64,000 nucleotides of DNA from an uncultured Clostridia bacterium. Its GTDB lineage: Bacteria > Bacillota > Clostridia > Oscillospirales > Ruminococcaceae. The stretch is taken from NCBI GenBank assembly GCA_944387915.1, contig CALXGT010000050.1:1-64000 (forward strand). Direction: 5' to 3'. The translations under genes were made by a program, and so were the position numbers. Positions 6,869-14,830 of the stretch are shown in pieces. Position 1 is the stretch's first letter, and each line of letters starts with the position of its first letter. Under the pieces are notes generated by a model. That model saw only the letters and a list, made by a program, of their open reading frames with translations. It searched no databases and had not been told where the DNA came from.

Positions 6869-8138
6869 CTTCCCTTTGGTAGCATTCCCGTACCGTCTGG
6901 GAAAAATAAAGGGAACCCAAAGCCACTACGGGGATCCCCGTACTTTTGGCTTTCGCAACGGCGGCATGGACTCCTTCTTCAATCGTAGGAAACGCCGTCG
7001 CTTCTCTCCCGAAGGAACAAAGAAGCTTCGCTAACTCTGTTGCCTCCATCGCCCGGGGATTTGGCGGGGTAATGGTAAAAAACCGTTTCGCGTAAGGAAG
7101 AAGCATCGAGTACATCCCCGTAACATCCTTGTCCGCCAAAGCGCCAGTCAGGATCAAAACCGGTTTTCCGGAAAACTGGGTCTTGATACTTTGGACCGCC
7201 GCCGCCATCCCGTGGGGATTATGGGCGCCGTCTAAAATAAAGAGAGGATCCTCTCCCAGCACCTCGAATCTCCCGGGCCAGCAAACCTGGGACAGCCCCG
7301 AAACAATCGCCTCATCCGAAACCGCAAGCCCTCTTTCCCGAAGAACCTGTAACACGGTGATTGCCAAAGCGGCGTTATTTGGCTGGTAGGTACCCGCCAT
7401 GGGGAGAAACAATCCTTTGTACTCCTTGTAGTCGAAGGTGATGCCTTTTAACGAAATATGAGTGATCCGAAGGGAGTCGGGGTCGGAAAAAGAGAGTACG
7501 CATCCTTTTTTTTCCGCCGTCTTTTGGATCACTGCCTTGGCTTCCTCCGGCTGGGGCGCGCAGACCACCGCCGTTCCCGGTTTGATGATGCCCGCCTTCG
7601 CCCTCGCGATGTCCGAAAGGGTGGGACCAAGCTCTTTGACATGATCCATACCTAACGGCGTGATCACCGCCGCAAGGGGGGGATCAATAACATTGGTGGC
7701 GTCCAATTCGCCTCCCATGCCCACTTCCAATACCACCACGTCGCATTTCTCTCTTTGAAAATACGCCATGGCGATGGCAAGGGTCATCTCGAACTCGGTG
7801 GGAGCATCCTCCATCCCATCGGCAAATGGCCGGATCTCTTCGACGATAGACGCTAACGTCTCTTCGGAAATCTCCTGCCCGTTGACCTGCATCCGGTCAT
7901 TATACCGTTTTAATCCCGGAGAGGTGTATAACCCTACCCGGTATCCCTGGGCGCGAAGCATCGAATAGAGCATGGCACAGGTGCTTCCCTTGCCGTTGGT
8001 CCCGGCGACATGAATAAACGAAAGGGATTTTTGGGGATCCCCCATTAAGGACAGCAATTCCTTCGTCCGGGAAAGTCCCGGCTTGCTTCCGGTCCATTTG
8101 ACGCTAAAAATATACGCTAACGCTTCTTCGTATGTCAT
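6846..8138 (-). CDS. folC: Bifunctional folylpolyglutamate / dihydrofolate synthase
   Basis: FolC adds glutamate to dihydropteroate and/or to reduced folates, which traps folates in the cell. The 430-residue protein matches the Mur-ligase-like family: P-loop GTNGKGS at 46-52, a DATNVIDP segment with the omega-loop region, and a C-terminal ligase domain with FILDGAHNPHGM. It starts 4 bp after folT, so folT-folC forms an operon under the THF riboswitch. With no folP/folK/folB here, salvage through FolT followed by polyglutamylation is a reasonable reading, though the rest of the genome is not visible. Its 3' end contains the promoter of the next gene. Confidence 0.94.
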   Translation of the reverse strand: MTYEEALAYIFSVKWTGSKPGLSRTKELLSLMGDPQKSLSFIHVAGTNGKGSTCAMLYSMLRAQGYRVGLYTSPGLKRYNDRMQVNGQEISEETLASIVEEIRPFADGMEDAPTEFEMTLAIAMAYFQREKCDVVVLEVGMGGELDATNVIDPPLAAVITPLGMDHVKELGPTLSDIARAKAGIIKPGTAVVCAPQPEEAKAVIQKTAEKKGCVLSFSDPDSLRITHISLKGITFDYKEYKGLFLPMAGTYQPNNAALAITVLQVLRERGLAVSDEAIVSGLSQVCWPGRFEVLGEDPLFILDGAHNPHGMAAAVQSIKTQFSGKPVLILTGALADKDVTGMYSMLLPYAKRFFTITPPNPRAMEATELAKLLCSFGREATAFPTIEEGVHAAVAKAKSTGIPVVALGSLYFSQTVRECYQREVDKEEKD

Positions 8139-8142
8139 CTTT

Positions 8143-8706
8143 CTACCTCGCAGCCAGCCCCAGCCGTTTCAGCTGATCGCCAAGCTTTGTGAGCACCGGC
8201 AAAAAGACGATATGCAGCGGCACCAACACCAGGTACTGCAAAAGCCGGTACATAAACCAGCCCCAGTAGGTTTTGCTGCCGTAAAGCTGAGCCACAAAAC
8301 AGGTATTGATGAACAGCCCGATGAGAACGCAGTTGATCAGCGCAGCCGGCACGATCTCGGTGAACATATGGATCTGTTTCCGGTTGCGGATCAAAGGCAC
8401 GCGGCTTTCGGGATCCCGGTACAAAAACAGCCCGTAGATCAGCCCCATCATCACAGCGCCCAGGGTAAAGCCCACATGGTACGGCCCAATGGGGAACAAA
8501 ACGGCGCCTAAGAAGTCCGAAAGACCGTAGGTGATCCCTGCGGCCAGCGGCCCGTAGAGCATAGCGCAAAGGGAAATGGGGAGAAAGCTAAAACCGATCT
8601 TTACCGCCTGGGTATTGATGGAGCAAAACCGGTTTAAGACGATCTCCAGCGCCGCCAGCAGCGCCATGATACAGATGGTTTTCAAAGTAAATCGTTTTTT
8701 GGGCAT
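8143..8706 (-). CDS. folT: Folate-family ECF transporter S component FolT
   Basis: FolT is the substrate-binding membrane subunit that captures folate and works with the shared ECF module (EcfA1, EcfA2, EcfT), not present here. The 187-residue protein, taken from the ATG at 8706, has about six hydrophobic segments and the family's N-terminal pattern (TLKTICIMALLAALEIVLNR). This start is preferred over an upstream in-frame one at 8796 because AGGAGG (8714-8719) precedes it and because the THF riboswitch occupies the upstream DNA. Assignment to folate rests on family resemblance, the THF switch and the adjacent folC. Confidence 0.9.
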   Translation of the reverse strand: MPKKRFTLKTICIMALLAALEIVLNRFCSINTQAVKIGFSFLPISLCAMLYGPLAAGITYGLSDFLGAVLFPIGPYHVGFTLGAVMMGLIYGLFLYRDPESRVPLIRNRKQIHMFTEIVPAALINCVLIGLFINTCFVAQLYGSKTYWGWFMYRLLQYLVLVPLHIVFLPVLTKLGDQLKRLGLAAR

Positions 8707-8728
8707 AAAAAGACCTCCTTTATGTCTT

Positions 8729-8862
8729 GTCACATAGAGGAGGCCCGAAACTCCAGTATGTAACAGCGGGATGCGGAAACCAGACCGCAAGCGCAAGCTT
8801 TTCGTTCCGTGACAACTCCCTGTTCAGCGGACACTTAACGCCTGGATTCCTACTCTGCGTAC
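8729..8862 (-). promoter_or_regulatory. THF (tetrahydrofolate) riboswitch with translational expression platform
   Basis: The minus-strand leader contains the THF-riboswitch hallmarks GGCGTTAAGTG and CCGCATCCCGC. P1 pairs 8855-8862 with 8760-8766. A downstream hairpin (8757-8764 with 8729-8736, extended by GGAG/CTCC) shares GTTAC with the P1 3' strand, so the two are mutually exclusive. The hairpin's 3' arm holds CCTCCT (8738-8743), fully complementary to the folT Shine-Dalgarno AGGAGG (8714-8719). No U-run follows, so control is more likely translational. Confidence 0.88.
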
Positions 8863-8868
8863 ATGCTG

Positions 8869-8897
8869 ATTATAGCAAAAGGAAATCCCTTTTGCAA
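8869..8897 (-). promoter_or_regulatory. Promoter of folT-folC
   Basis: Minus-strand TTGCAA (8892-8897), 17-bp spacer, TATAAT (8869-8874) with a TG-like extension. It lies just past the nrdG stop and just before the riboswitch. Confidence 0.8.
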
Positions 8898-8918
8898 TAG
8901 GTTTTTCTATTTTCTTTT

Positions 8919-9488
8919 TTAGCTGCCGGAATATCCCGAAGGACGAAAAATTTTCCTTTTGGTATCCGGGTGTTCCGGTACCTCGACTGGATGTCCTTCG
9001 ACCCTGCTCCGATTGAGGTCCAAATACCGTTGGTTTCTGCTTCCCCGGTATTTTAGGTTCAGGTCCCTTTCGCTCAAGATAAACGGCCCATCGATGAGGT
9101 AATCGCAAAGAGACAAAAGCTTTTCCACCGCCGGTTCGGTTTCCGCCCGCTTTTGCAGCTGCTCATAGGTATAGCCGGAAAAGGCGGTGATATCCAGTTT
9201 CATTCCCTTGATGCTTTTGATCTGTTTTGCCAGCTCCAAAAAGGCTTCCGGTTGGCTAAAGGGTTCTCCGCCGGAAAAGGTAACGCCCTGGAGCAAGGGG
9301 TTTTTTCGAATCTCCTCAATAATCCGGTCGGTGTCGATGTCATATCCCCCGTTAAAATCGTGGGTCTGGGGGTTGTGGCAGCCGGGACAGTGATGGGGAC
9401 AGCCCTGGCAAAACACCACGAAGCGAAGACCATGTCCGTCCACGATGGACTCCTTGACCACGCCGGCCAAACGAAGGGTGGCGCCCAT
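8919..9488 (-). CDS. nrdG: Anaerobic ribonucleotide reductase activating protein (radical SAM)
   Basis: NrdG uses S-adenosylmethionine and a 4Fe-4S cluster to create the glycyl radical on NrdD. The 189-residue protein has the cluster motif C-x3-C-x2-C at C30, C34 and C37 with a further cysteine at C27, followed by HNPQTHDF and the TFSGGEPF motif typical of the family. It lies about 53 bp downstream of nrdD, with a hairpin between the two that could lower its expression relative to nrdD. Confidence 0.95.
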   Translation of the reverse strand: MGATLRLAGVVKESIVDGHGLRFVVFCQGCPHHCPGCHNPQTHDFNGGYDIDTDRIIEEIRKNPLLQGVTFSGGEPFSQPEAFLELAKQIKSIKGMKLDITAFSGYTYEQLQKRAETEPAVEKLLSLCDYLIDGPFILSERDLNLKYRGSRNQRYLDLNRSRVEGHPVEVPEHPDTKRKIFRPSGYSGS

Positions 9489-9512
9489 ATGTTTTCCTCC
9501 TTTACGGAAACA

Positions 9513-9537
9513 AAACGGGCGGAAGCTCCGCCCGTTT
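9513..9537 (-). terminator. Intercistronic hairpin between nrdD and nrdG
   Basis: A 10-bp GC-rich stem (AAACGGGCGG with its complement) ends in TTTTGTTT on the minus strand. It could act as a partial terminator or an RNA-stabilising element that sets the nrdD:nrdG ratio. Confidence 0.55.
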
Positions 9538-9541
9538 GCGA

Positions 9542-11887
9542 TTAAAGTTGTTCCATCGCGTCAGCGCTGTTCACCGAATGTTTCACCCGGTCTTCCACTT
9601 CCGCCCGCTTGGCGTTGTTGAACCGGTCTAACGTTCCCACCAAATAGCCGGTGATACGGCGGATCCGCTCGAAGCCCACATCGCCTTCATCCTCTTTCCG
9701 GCCGCACTTGGGGCACTCGTTGCCGATAATGCCGGTATAGCCGCAAATGGGGTCTCTGTCTACCGGATGGTTGATGGAGCCGTATCCGATGTTGCATTCC
9801 TTCATATAACGAACCACCTGCTCAAAGGCGTCCAGATTGCTCAAGGGATCGCCGTCCAGCTCCACATAGGAGATGTGGCCGCCATTGGTGAGCTCATGGT
9901 AAGGCGCTTCCGTTTTGATCTTATGGAAAGCGGTGCAGGGATAATATACCGGCACATGGAAGGAGTTGGTGTAATACTCTCTGTCGGTGATGCCGGGGAT
10001 AATGCCAAAGATCTTTTTATCGATGGCCACAAACCGTCCGGAAAGTCCTTCTGCGGGCGTTCCGATCAAGGAGAAGTTGAGTCCCTTTTCCTTGGTGGCG
10101 TCTTCCATCTTCTGGCGCATAAAACCGACGATCTCCAGTCCCAGGTTCTGGGACTCCTGGCTTTCGCCATGGTGCTTACCGGTAAGCGCCACCAGCGCCT
10201 CCGCCAGTCCGATAAAACCGACCGTCAGGGTGCCCTGTTTTAAGACCTCTTCTACGCTGTCGTCGGGTTTGAGCTTGTCGGAACCTAACCAGACTCCCTG
10301 TCCCATTAAGAACGGATAGTTATAAACCTTCTTGCCGCACTGAATCCGGAACCGAGCCATCAGCTGGTCAATAACCAGATCCACCATCCGATTTAAGGAA
10401 TCAAAGAACGCGTCGATGTTGCCACTGGCGCGGATGGCAAGACGGGGAAGATTGATGGAAGTAAAGCTTAGGTTGCCTCTTCCGGTTACGATCTCGTTTT
10501 CCGGATCGTAGGCGTTGGCGATCACTCTCGTCCGGCATCCCATATACGCCACTTCCGTCTCGGGACGACCCGGCTTATAGTAACGAAGATTAAAGGGGGC
10601 GTCGATGAAAGAATAGTTGGGGAACAGCCGTTTGGCGGATACCTCAAGAGAGAGCTTGAACAGATCGTAGTTGGGATCGCCAGGGTTATAGTTGACTCCT
10701 TCCTTGACTTTAAAGATCTGGATGGGGAAAATGGGAGTCTCGCCGTTTCCCAGCCCCGCTTTGGTCGCCAAAAGGACGTTTTTGACTACCATTCTTCCCT
10801 CGGGAGAGGTATCGGTACCATAGTTGATGGAGCTAAAGGGAACCTGCGCGCCCGCTCTGGAGTGCATGGTGTTGAGATTGTGGATCAGCGCTTCCATGGC
10901 CTGATAGGTAGCCCGGTCCGTTTCTTTATTCGCTTCCTTAGCGGCAAATTTTTGGACCTTTTCCGCCAATTCGGAAGACAATCCCAACGCCTCTAACTTT
11001 TCTTTTTCCTTACTGGTGTATTCGTTGCTTCCGGTTAAGGTAGGAACCAATCCTTCCTCCTTGAGCGCCGAAACAATCTCTTTCGCTTTGTCCTGACCGT
11101 CGGTTAGGCCCGCTAACAGCTCCAACGCTTTCCCTTCGTTGCTCTGATACCGATGGGCGTAAGTCTTTCTTACCCCATCCGCCAGATAGTAATCAAAACA
11201 GGGAATACTCTGGCCGCCGTGCTGGTCGTTTTGGTTGGCTTGGATGGCGATACAGGCTAACGCCGCGTAGCTGGAAATATCGTTGGGCTCTCTGAGGTGG
11301 CCGTGTCCGGTGGAAAAACCGCCCTTGAACAGCTTGCCCAAATCGATCTGGCAGCAAGTGGTGGTCAGCGTCAAAAAGTCCATATCGTGAATATGGATAT
11401 CCCCGTCCCGATGGGCTTTGGCATGGACCGGGTCCAGCACGAACATCTCGTTGAACTGCTTGGCGCCCTCCGAGCCGTATTTTAACATGGATCCCATGGC
11501 GGTATCGCCGTCGATGTTGGCGTTTTCCCGCTTCACGTCGTTTTCCGCCGCCGACTTAAAGGTGAGATCCTCGTAGGTCTTCATCAACCGGGTGCTCATC
11601 TCTCGAACCCGGCTGCGCTCCGCCCGATACAAGATATAGGACTTCGCCGTCCGGGCATGTCCGTTTTCCACTAAGATTTTTTCCACCGCGTCCTGAACAA
11701 ATTCCACGGTGGGAACGGCTTCCTCACAATGCTTCTCCACATAGTCCACGACCTGCTGCGCTAAGGAAAACGCGGTGTCATAATCCTTTCCGCCGCTGGC
11801 CTGAGCCGCCTTAAAAATCGCCGTCGCAATCTTTTCGATATTGAACGCAACTTCTCTTCCGTCTCGTTTTTTGATTTTCGTAATCAT
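9542..11887 (-). CDS. nrdD: Anaerobic (class III) ribonucleoside-triphosphate reductase
   Basis: NrdD reduces ribonucleoside triphosphates to deoxy forms without oxygen, using a glycyl radical. In the 781-residue protein an N-terminal ATP-cone (residues 1 to about 95) senses ATP/dATP; the catalytic barrel follows; the C-terminus has the radical motif RITGYL with G747. Metal-site cysteines are visible at C715, C725 and C728; the position where many homologues have a fourth cysteine appears to be Asp (HPVDRDPIC). Promoter with NrdR-like sites upstream. No class I or II reductase is in the window. Confidence 0.96.
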   Translation of the reverse strand: MITKIKKRDGREVAFNIEKIATAIFKAAQASGGKDYDTAFSLAQQVVDYVEKHCEEAVPTVEFVQDAVEKILVENGHARTAKSYILYRAERSRVREMSTRLMKTYEDLTFKSAAENDVKRENANIDGDTAMGSMLKYGSEGAKQFNEMFVLDPVHAKAHRDGDIHIHDMDFLTLTTTCCQIDLGKLFKGGFSTGHGHLREPNDISSYAALACIAIQANQNDQHGGQSIPCFDYYLADGVRKTYAHRYQSNEGKALELLAGLTDGQDKAKEIVSALKEEGLVPTLTGSNEYTSKEKEKLEALGLSSELAEKVQKFAAKEANKETDRATYQAMEALIHNLNTMHSRAGAQVPFSSINYGTDTSPEGRMVVKNVLLATKAGLGNGETPIFPIQIFKVKEGVNYNPGDPNYDLFKLSLEVSAKRLFPNYSFIDAPFNLRYYKPGRPETEVAYMGCRTRVIANAYDPENEIVTGRGNLSFTSINLPRLAIRASGNIDAFFDSLNRMVDLVIDQLMARFRIQCGKKVYNYPFLMGQGVWLGSDKLKPDDSVEEVLKQGTLTVGFIGLAEALVALTGKHHGESQESQNLGLEIVGFMRQKMEDATKEKGLNFSLIGTPAEGLSGRFVAIDKKIFGIIPGITDREYYTNSFHVPVYYPCTAFHKIKTEAPYHELTNGGHISYVELDGDPLSNLDAFEQVVRYMKECNIGYGSINHPVDRDPICGYTGIIGNECPKCGRKEDEGDVGFERIRRITGYLVGTLDRFNNAKRAEVEDRVKHSVNSADAMEQL

Positions 11888-11949
11888 TTTCCCATCCTCT
11901 TTCTATCAACCCGCAGCGGGGATATTTTGTGTCATGTTTGTCAATAACC

Positions 11950-12002
11950 ACACTATGTAGTGTATGGAATATCATTATATTCGTCCAGCACACTATTGTC
12001 AA
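11950..12002 (-). promoter_or_regulatory. nrdD promoter with NrdR-box-like repeats
   Basis: Minus-strand TTGACA (11997-12002), 17-bp spacer, TATAAT (11974-11979). An inverted repeat ACACTA-TG-TAGTGT (11950-11963) lies just downstream of the -10, and a partial copy, ACACTATTGT (11990-11999), overlaps the -35; starts are 40 bp apart. NrdR boxes are paired ACAC...GTGT palindromes near nrd promoters. The 2-bp centre is shorter than the usual consensus, so the match is good but not exact. Confidence 0.6.
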
Positions 12003-12156
12003 TAGGAAAAATAAATAAAAAATTGTTGCAGCTTCTTGAACCATTCCAAAAAAGCTTTTGTTTTGCCCATAAAATGAACCTTTTTCTTTGTCAAAAAATT
12101 TTTCCTCTTTTTCTCATTTACGAAAAATTTCCCTTTTATTTTATGTCTTTGTGTGG

Positions 12157-12162
12157 TATACT
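12157..12162 (+). promoter_or_regulatory. Extended -10 promoter of murA
   Basis: TGG-TATACT forms an extended -10 about 33 bp before the start codon. No good -35 is visible 17 bp upstream. The AT-rich stretch 12003-12150 between the divergent nrdD and murA promoters shows nothing else. Confidence 0.5.
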
Positions 12163-12194
12163 AATACTGCAAAAATTGAAGCGAGGTGTCGCTC

Positions 12195-13481
12195 TTGGAA
12201 AAATATGTGATTCACGGCGGGAACCGTCTCTTGGGTGAGGTGACGGTGAGTGGCGCAAAAAATGCGGCGCTAGCTATTTTACCTGCCGCTATTTTATCCG
12301 ACGAACCGTGCATTATTGAGAATATTCCCAATATCAGTGATATTGATTATAGCATAAAGATTCTGACTCATATGGGAGTCGAAGTAAAAATGTTAAACCG
12401 GTCTACCCTGCGGATTGACGCCAAAAACCTTCGGCATCCCGTAGTGGAATACGACTTGGCGAAAAATATGCGGGCGAGTTACTACTTTTTGGGCGCCCTT
12501 TTGGGCAAAACCAAAACGGCCAAAGTTTCCCTCCCGGGAGGCTGCGATTTGGGAAGCCGTCCCATTGATCAGCATCTCAAGGGCTTTGAGGCGCTGGGCG
12601 CCAAAGTGGAAATTGACCGAGGGATGGTGTGCCTGGAAGGCGAACACCTTTTGGGTACGAAGATTGATTTTGATGTAGTAACAGTAGGGGCAACGATCAA
12701 CATTATGCTGGCGGCGGTGAAAGCGGAGGGATTAACGATCCTGGAAAACGCGGCCAAAGAGCCCCATATTGTGGATCTGGCGAACTTTTTAAACTCTATG
12801 GGCGCCAACATTATCGGCGCCGGAACCGACGTGATTAAAATTCGGGGCGTTAGCTCTCTGCATGGCGCGCAGTATTCGGTGATTCCCGATCAGATTGAAG
12901 CCGGCACCTTTATGGTGATGGCGGCCGCCACGGGAGGCGATGTCCTCATTAAGAACGTCATTCCAAAGCATTTGGAGGCGGTGACCTCCAAGCTTCAAAA
13001 AATTGGCGCGATCGTGGAAGAATACGACGATAGCATTCGAGTCATCGGCACCGGGCGGCTGGAAAAAACCACCATTAAAACCATGCCCCATCCCGGATTC
13101 CCCACCGATATGCAGCCTCAAATTACCACTCTTCTCGCCATGGCCAACGGAACGAGTATGGTTACCGAAAGCATTTTCGATAACCGCTTTAAATATGTGG
13201 ACGAGCTTCGCCGCATGGGAGCGGATATTACCGTCAACGGAAAAGTAGCCGTAGTAGAAGGCGTCAGCCGTCTCACCGGCGCTTCGGTAAAGGCCACCGA
13301 TCTTCGGGCGGGCGCCGCCTTAATTATTGCCGGGCTTGCCGCCTCGGGAACAACTGAAATCGAAGACGTTTACCATGTAGAACGGGGCTATGAAAACATT
13401 GAGGACAAGCTAAGGGGATTAGGCGCTGATATTAAAAAAATTGTTACCCCCGACAGTATGGTTTTACCCCAGGTTTTATAA
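12195..13481 (+). CDS. murA: UDP-N-acetylglucosamine 1-carboxyvinyltransferase
   Basis: MurA transfers enolpyruvate from PEP to UDP-GlcNAc, the first committed step of peptidoglycan synthesis. The 428-residue protein has the EPSP-synthase-like double fold. The active-site loop PGGCDLGSRPIDQH keeps the cysteine that fosfomycin alkylates. The TTG at 12195 is chosen as start because GAGG lies 8 bp upstream and it yields the usual N-terminus MEKYVIHGG; an in-frame GTG at 12186 overlaps the ribosome site. It is followed by walJ, rlmH and typA on the same strand. Confidence 0.95.
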   Translation: MEKYVIHGGNRLLGEVTVSGAKNAALAILPAAILSDEPCIIENIPNISDIDYSIKILTHMGVEVKMLNRSTLRIDAKNLRHPVVEYDLAKNMRASYYFLGALLGKTKTAKVSLPGGCDLGSRPIDQHLKGFEALGAKVEIDRGMVCLEGEHLLGTKIDFDVVTVGATINIMLAAVKAEGLTILENAAKEPHIVDLANFLNSMGANIIGAGTDVIKIRGVSSLHGAQYSVIPDQIEAGTFMVMAAATGGDVLIKNVIPKHLEAVTSKLQKIGAIVEEYDDSIRVIGTGRLEKTTIKTMPHPGFPTDMQPQITTLLAMANGTSMVTESIFDNRFKYVDELRRMGADITVNGKVAVVEGVSRLTGASVKATDLRAGAALIIAGLAASGTTEIEDVYHVERGYENIEDKLRGLGADIKKIVTPDSMVLPQVL

Positions 13482-13550
13482 CGCGGTTTGGGTTGGGGAA
13501 ATTTTTCTCCGGCCCCTTTTTGCGCCCTATTTTAAGAAAGGAGCTTTCGC

Positions 13551-14321
13551 TTGTCTTTTCTTTATAATTTGTGCAGTTCCTCTTCCGGAAACGCCACCTT
13601 CATAGGTTCGCAAGCCGAGGGCTTTTTTATCGACATGGGTACCGGCGTGCGCACAGTATTTCGGTTTCTGAAAGATGCCCGCATCGACAAAAAAGCGATC
13701 CAGGGAATTTTTATTACCCATGAGCACAGCGACCATGTCAAGGGGCTTTCCACTTTGTTAAAATACCTTCCCGTCCCGGTGTACGCAACCAGGGGAACCC
13801 TTCTCGCCCTGTACGAAAAGGGAATCCTGCATAACGGGAACCGCATGATCCCGTTAAACGGTCCCGCCGACATCGGCCGGTTTATCGTTACCCCCTATGC
13901 CACCTCCCACGACGCGGCGGAGAGTGTCTGCTACCAAATCCAGGAGAAAAACGGGGCGACGGCGGCGGTTTGCACCGATTTAGGGTATGTGAGCGAGGAG
14001 ATCGAAGCGATGCTCTCGGAATGCTCCACCGTGATGCTGGAATCCAATCACGATCGGGAAATGCTTCGAAACGGTCCTTATCCCTATTTCTTAAAAAAGC
14101 GAATTCTTTCCGATTCCGGCCATCTTTCCAACGCCCAGGCGGCCCAGACGATTCAAAAGCTTACCCAAGGAAATCTTCGACAACTTTTACTCGCCCATCT
14201 AAGCGAGCACAATAATCTCCCCTCGCTGGCGCTCCAATCCTCGCTAAGCGCGGTGGGAGAACATCCGTGCGAAGTGTATGTGCTGCCCAAATGGGGCGAA
14301 GGAAGGCGGTTTTTCCTATGA
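13551..14321 (+). CDS. WalJ/YycJ-like metallo-beta-lactamase fold protein
   Basis: A 256-residue member of the WalJ (YycJ) family of metal-dependent hydrolases, thought to act in cell-wall or DNA metabolism. Typical marks are SSSSGNA near the N-terminus, the zinc motif ITHEHSDHVKG (about residues 54-64), an ATSHDA motif and a LESNHD motif. It starts at TTG, 7 bp after AAGGAG. Its stop codon overlaps the rlmH start, a pairing common in Bacillota (yycJ next to rlmH), and the WalRK kinase genes often found near it are not here. Confidence 0.85.
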   Translation: MSFLYNLCSSSSGNATFIGSQAEGFFIDMGTGVRTVFRFLKDARIDKKAIQGIFITHEHSDHVKGLSTLLKYLPVPVYATRGTLLALYEKGILHNGNRMIPLNGPADIGRFIVTPYATSHDAAESVCYQIQEKNGATAAVCTDLGYVSEEIEAMLSECSTVMLESNHDREMLRNGPYPYFLKKRILSDSGHLSNAQAAQTIQKLTQGNLRQLLLAHLSEHNNLPSLALQSSLSAVGEHPCEVYVLPKWGEGRRFFL

Positions 14322-14800
14322 TGAACCTGGAGCTTCTGTGTGTGGGATCGTTAAAGGAACGTTTTTTGCGGGAAGGCTGCGGAGAATACATAAAGCGCCT
14401 GTCGGCGTACTGTAAGCTCACCGTCAAGGAGCTTCCGGAGTACCGTCTGAAAACTGATCCGTCCCCCAAAGAGATCCAAAAAGGGTTGGAAAAAGAGGGG
14501 GACGCCATTTTGTCTCAGCTTTCCGGGCGGGAGGCACTGATCCCTCTTTGTATCGAGGGAAAAACCCTTTCGTCGCCTTCCTTTTCCGATTATTTAAGGC
14601 AGCTACCCTTGCATGGAAAAAGCAGCGCTACCTTTGTGATCGGGGGCTCTTACGGACTGGACGACCGGATCAAGAAAAAAGGGGATCTGTTATTGTCCCT
14701 TTCTCCTATGACCTTTCCTCACCAGCTCACCCGCCTCATTCTTTTGGAACAGATTTACCGTGCCTTCTCGCTGATGAGCGGAGGCAAATACCATAAATAG
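14318..14800 (+). CDS. rlmH: 23S rRNA (pseudouridine1915-N3)-methyltransferase RlmH
   Basis: RlmH is a SPOUT methyltransferase that methylates pseudouridine 1915 in helix 69 of 23S rRNA on the assembled ribosome. The 160-residue product is the normal size. The SAM-binding knot motif VIGGSYGLDD and the conserved end LSLSPMTFPHQLTRLILLEQ ... YHK are present. The start is one of two adjacent ATGs (14318 or 14321) overlapping the walJ stop, which indicates translational coupling. Confidence 0.95.
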   Translation: MMNLELLCVGSLKERFLREGCGEYIKRLSAYCKLTVKELPEYRLKTDPSPKEIQKGLEKEGDAILSQLSGREALIPLCIEGKTLSSPSFSDYLRQLPLHGKSSATFVIGGSYGLDDRIKKKGDLLLSLSPMTFPHQLTRLILLEQIYRAFSLMSGGKYHK

Positions 14801-14830
14801 CCGAATTTCGACAAAGCAGGAGGAATTATC

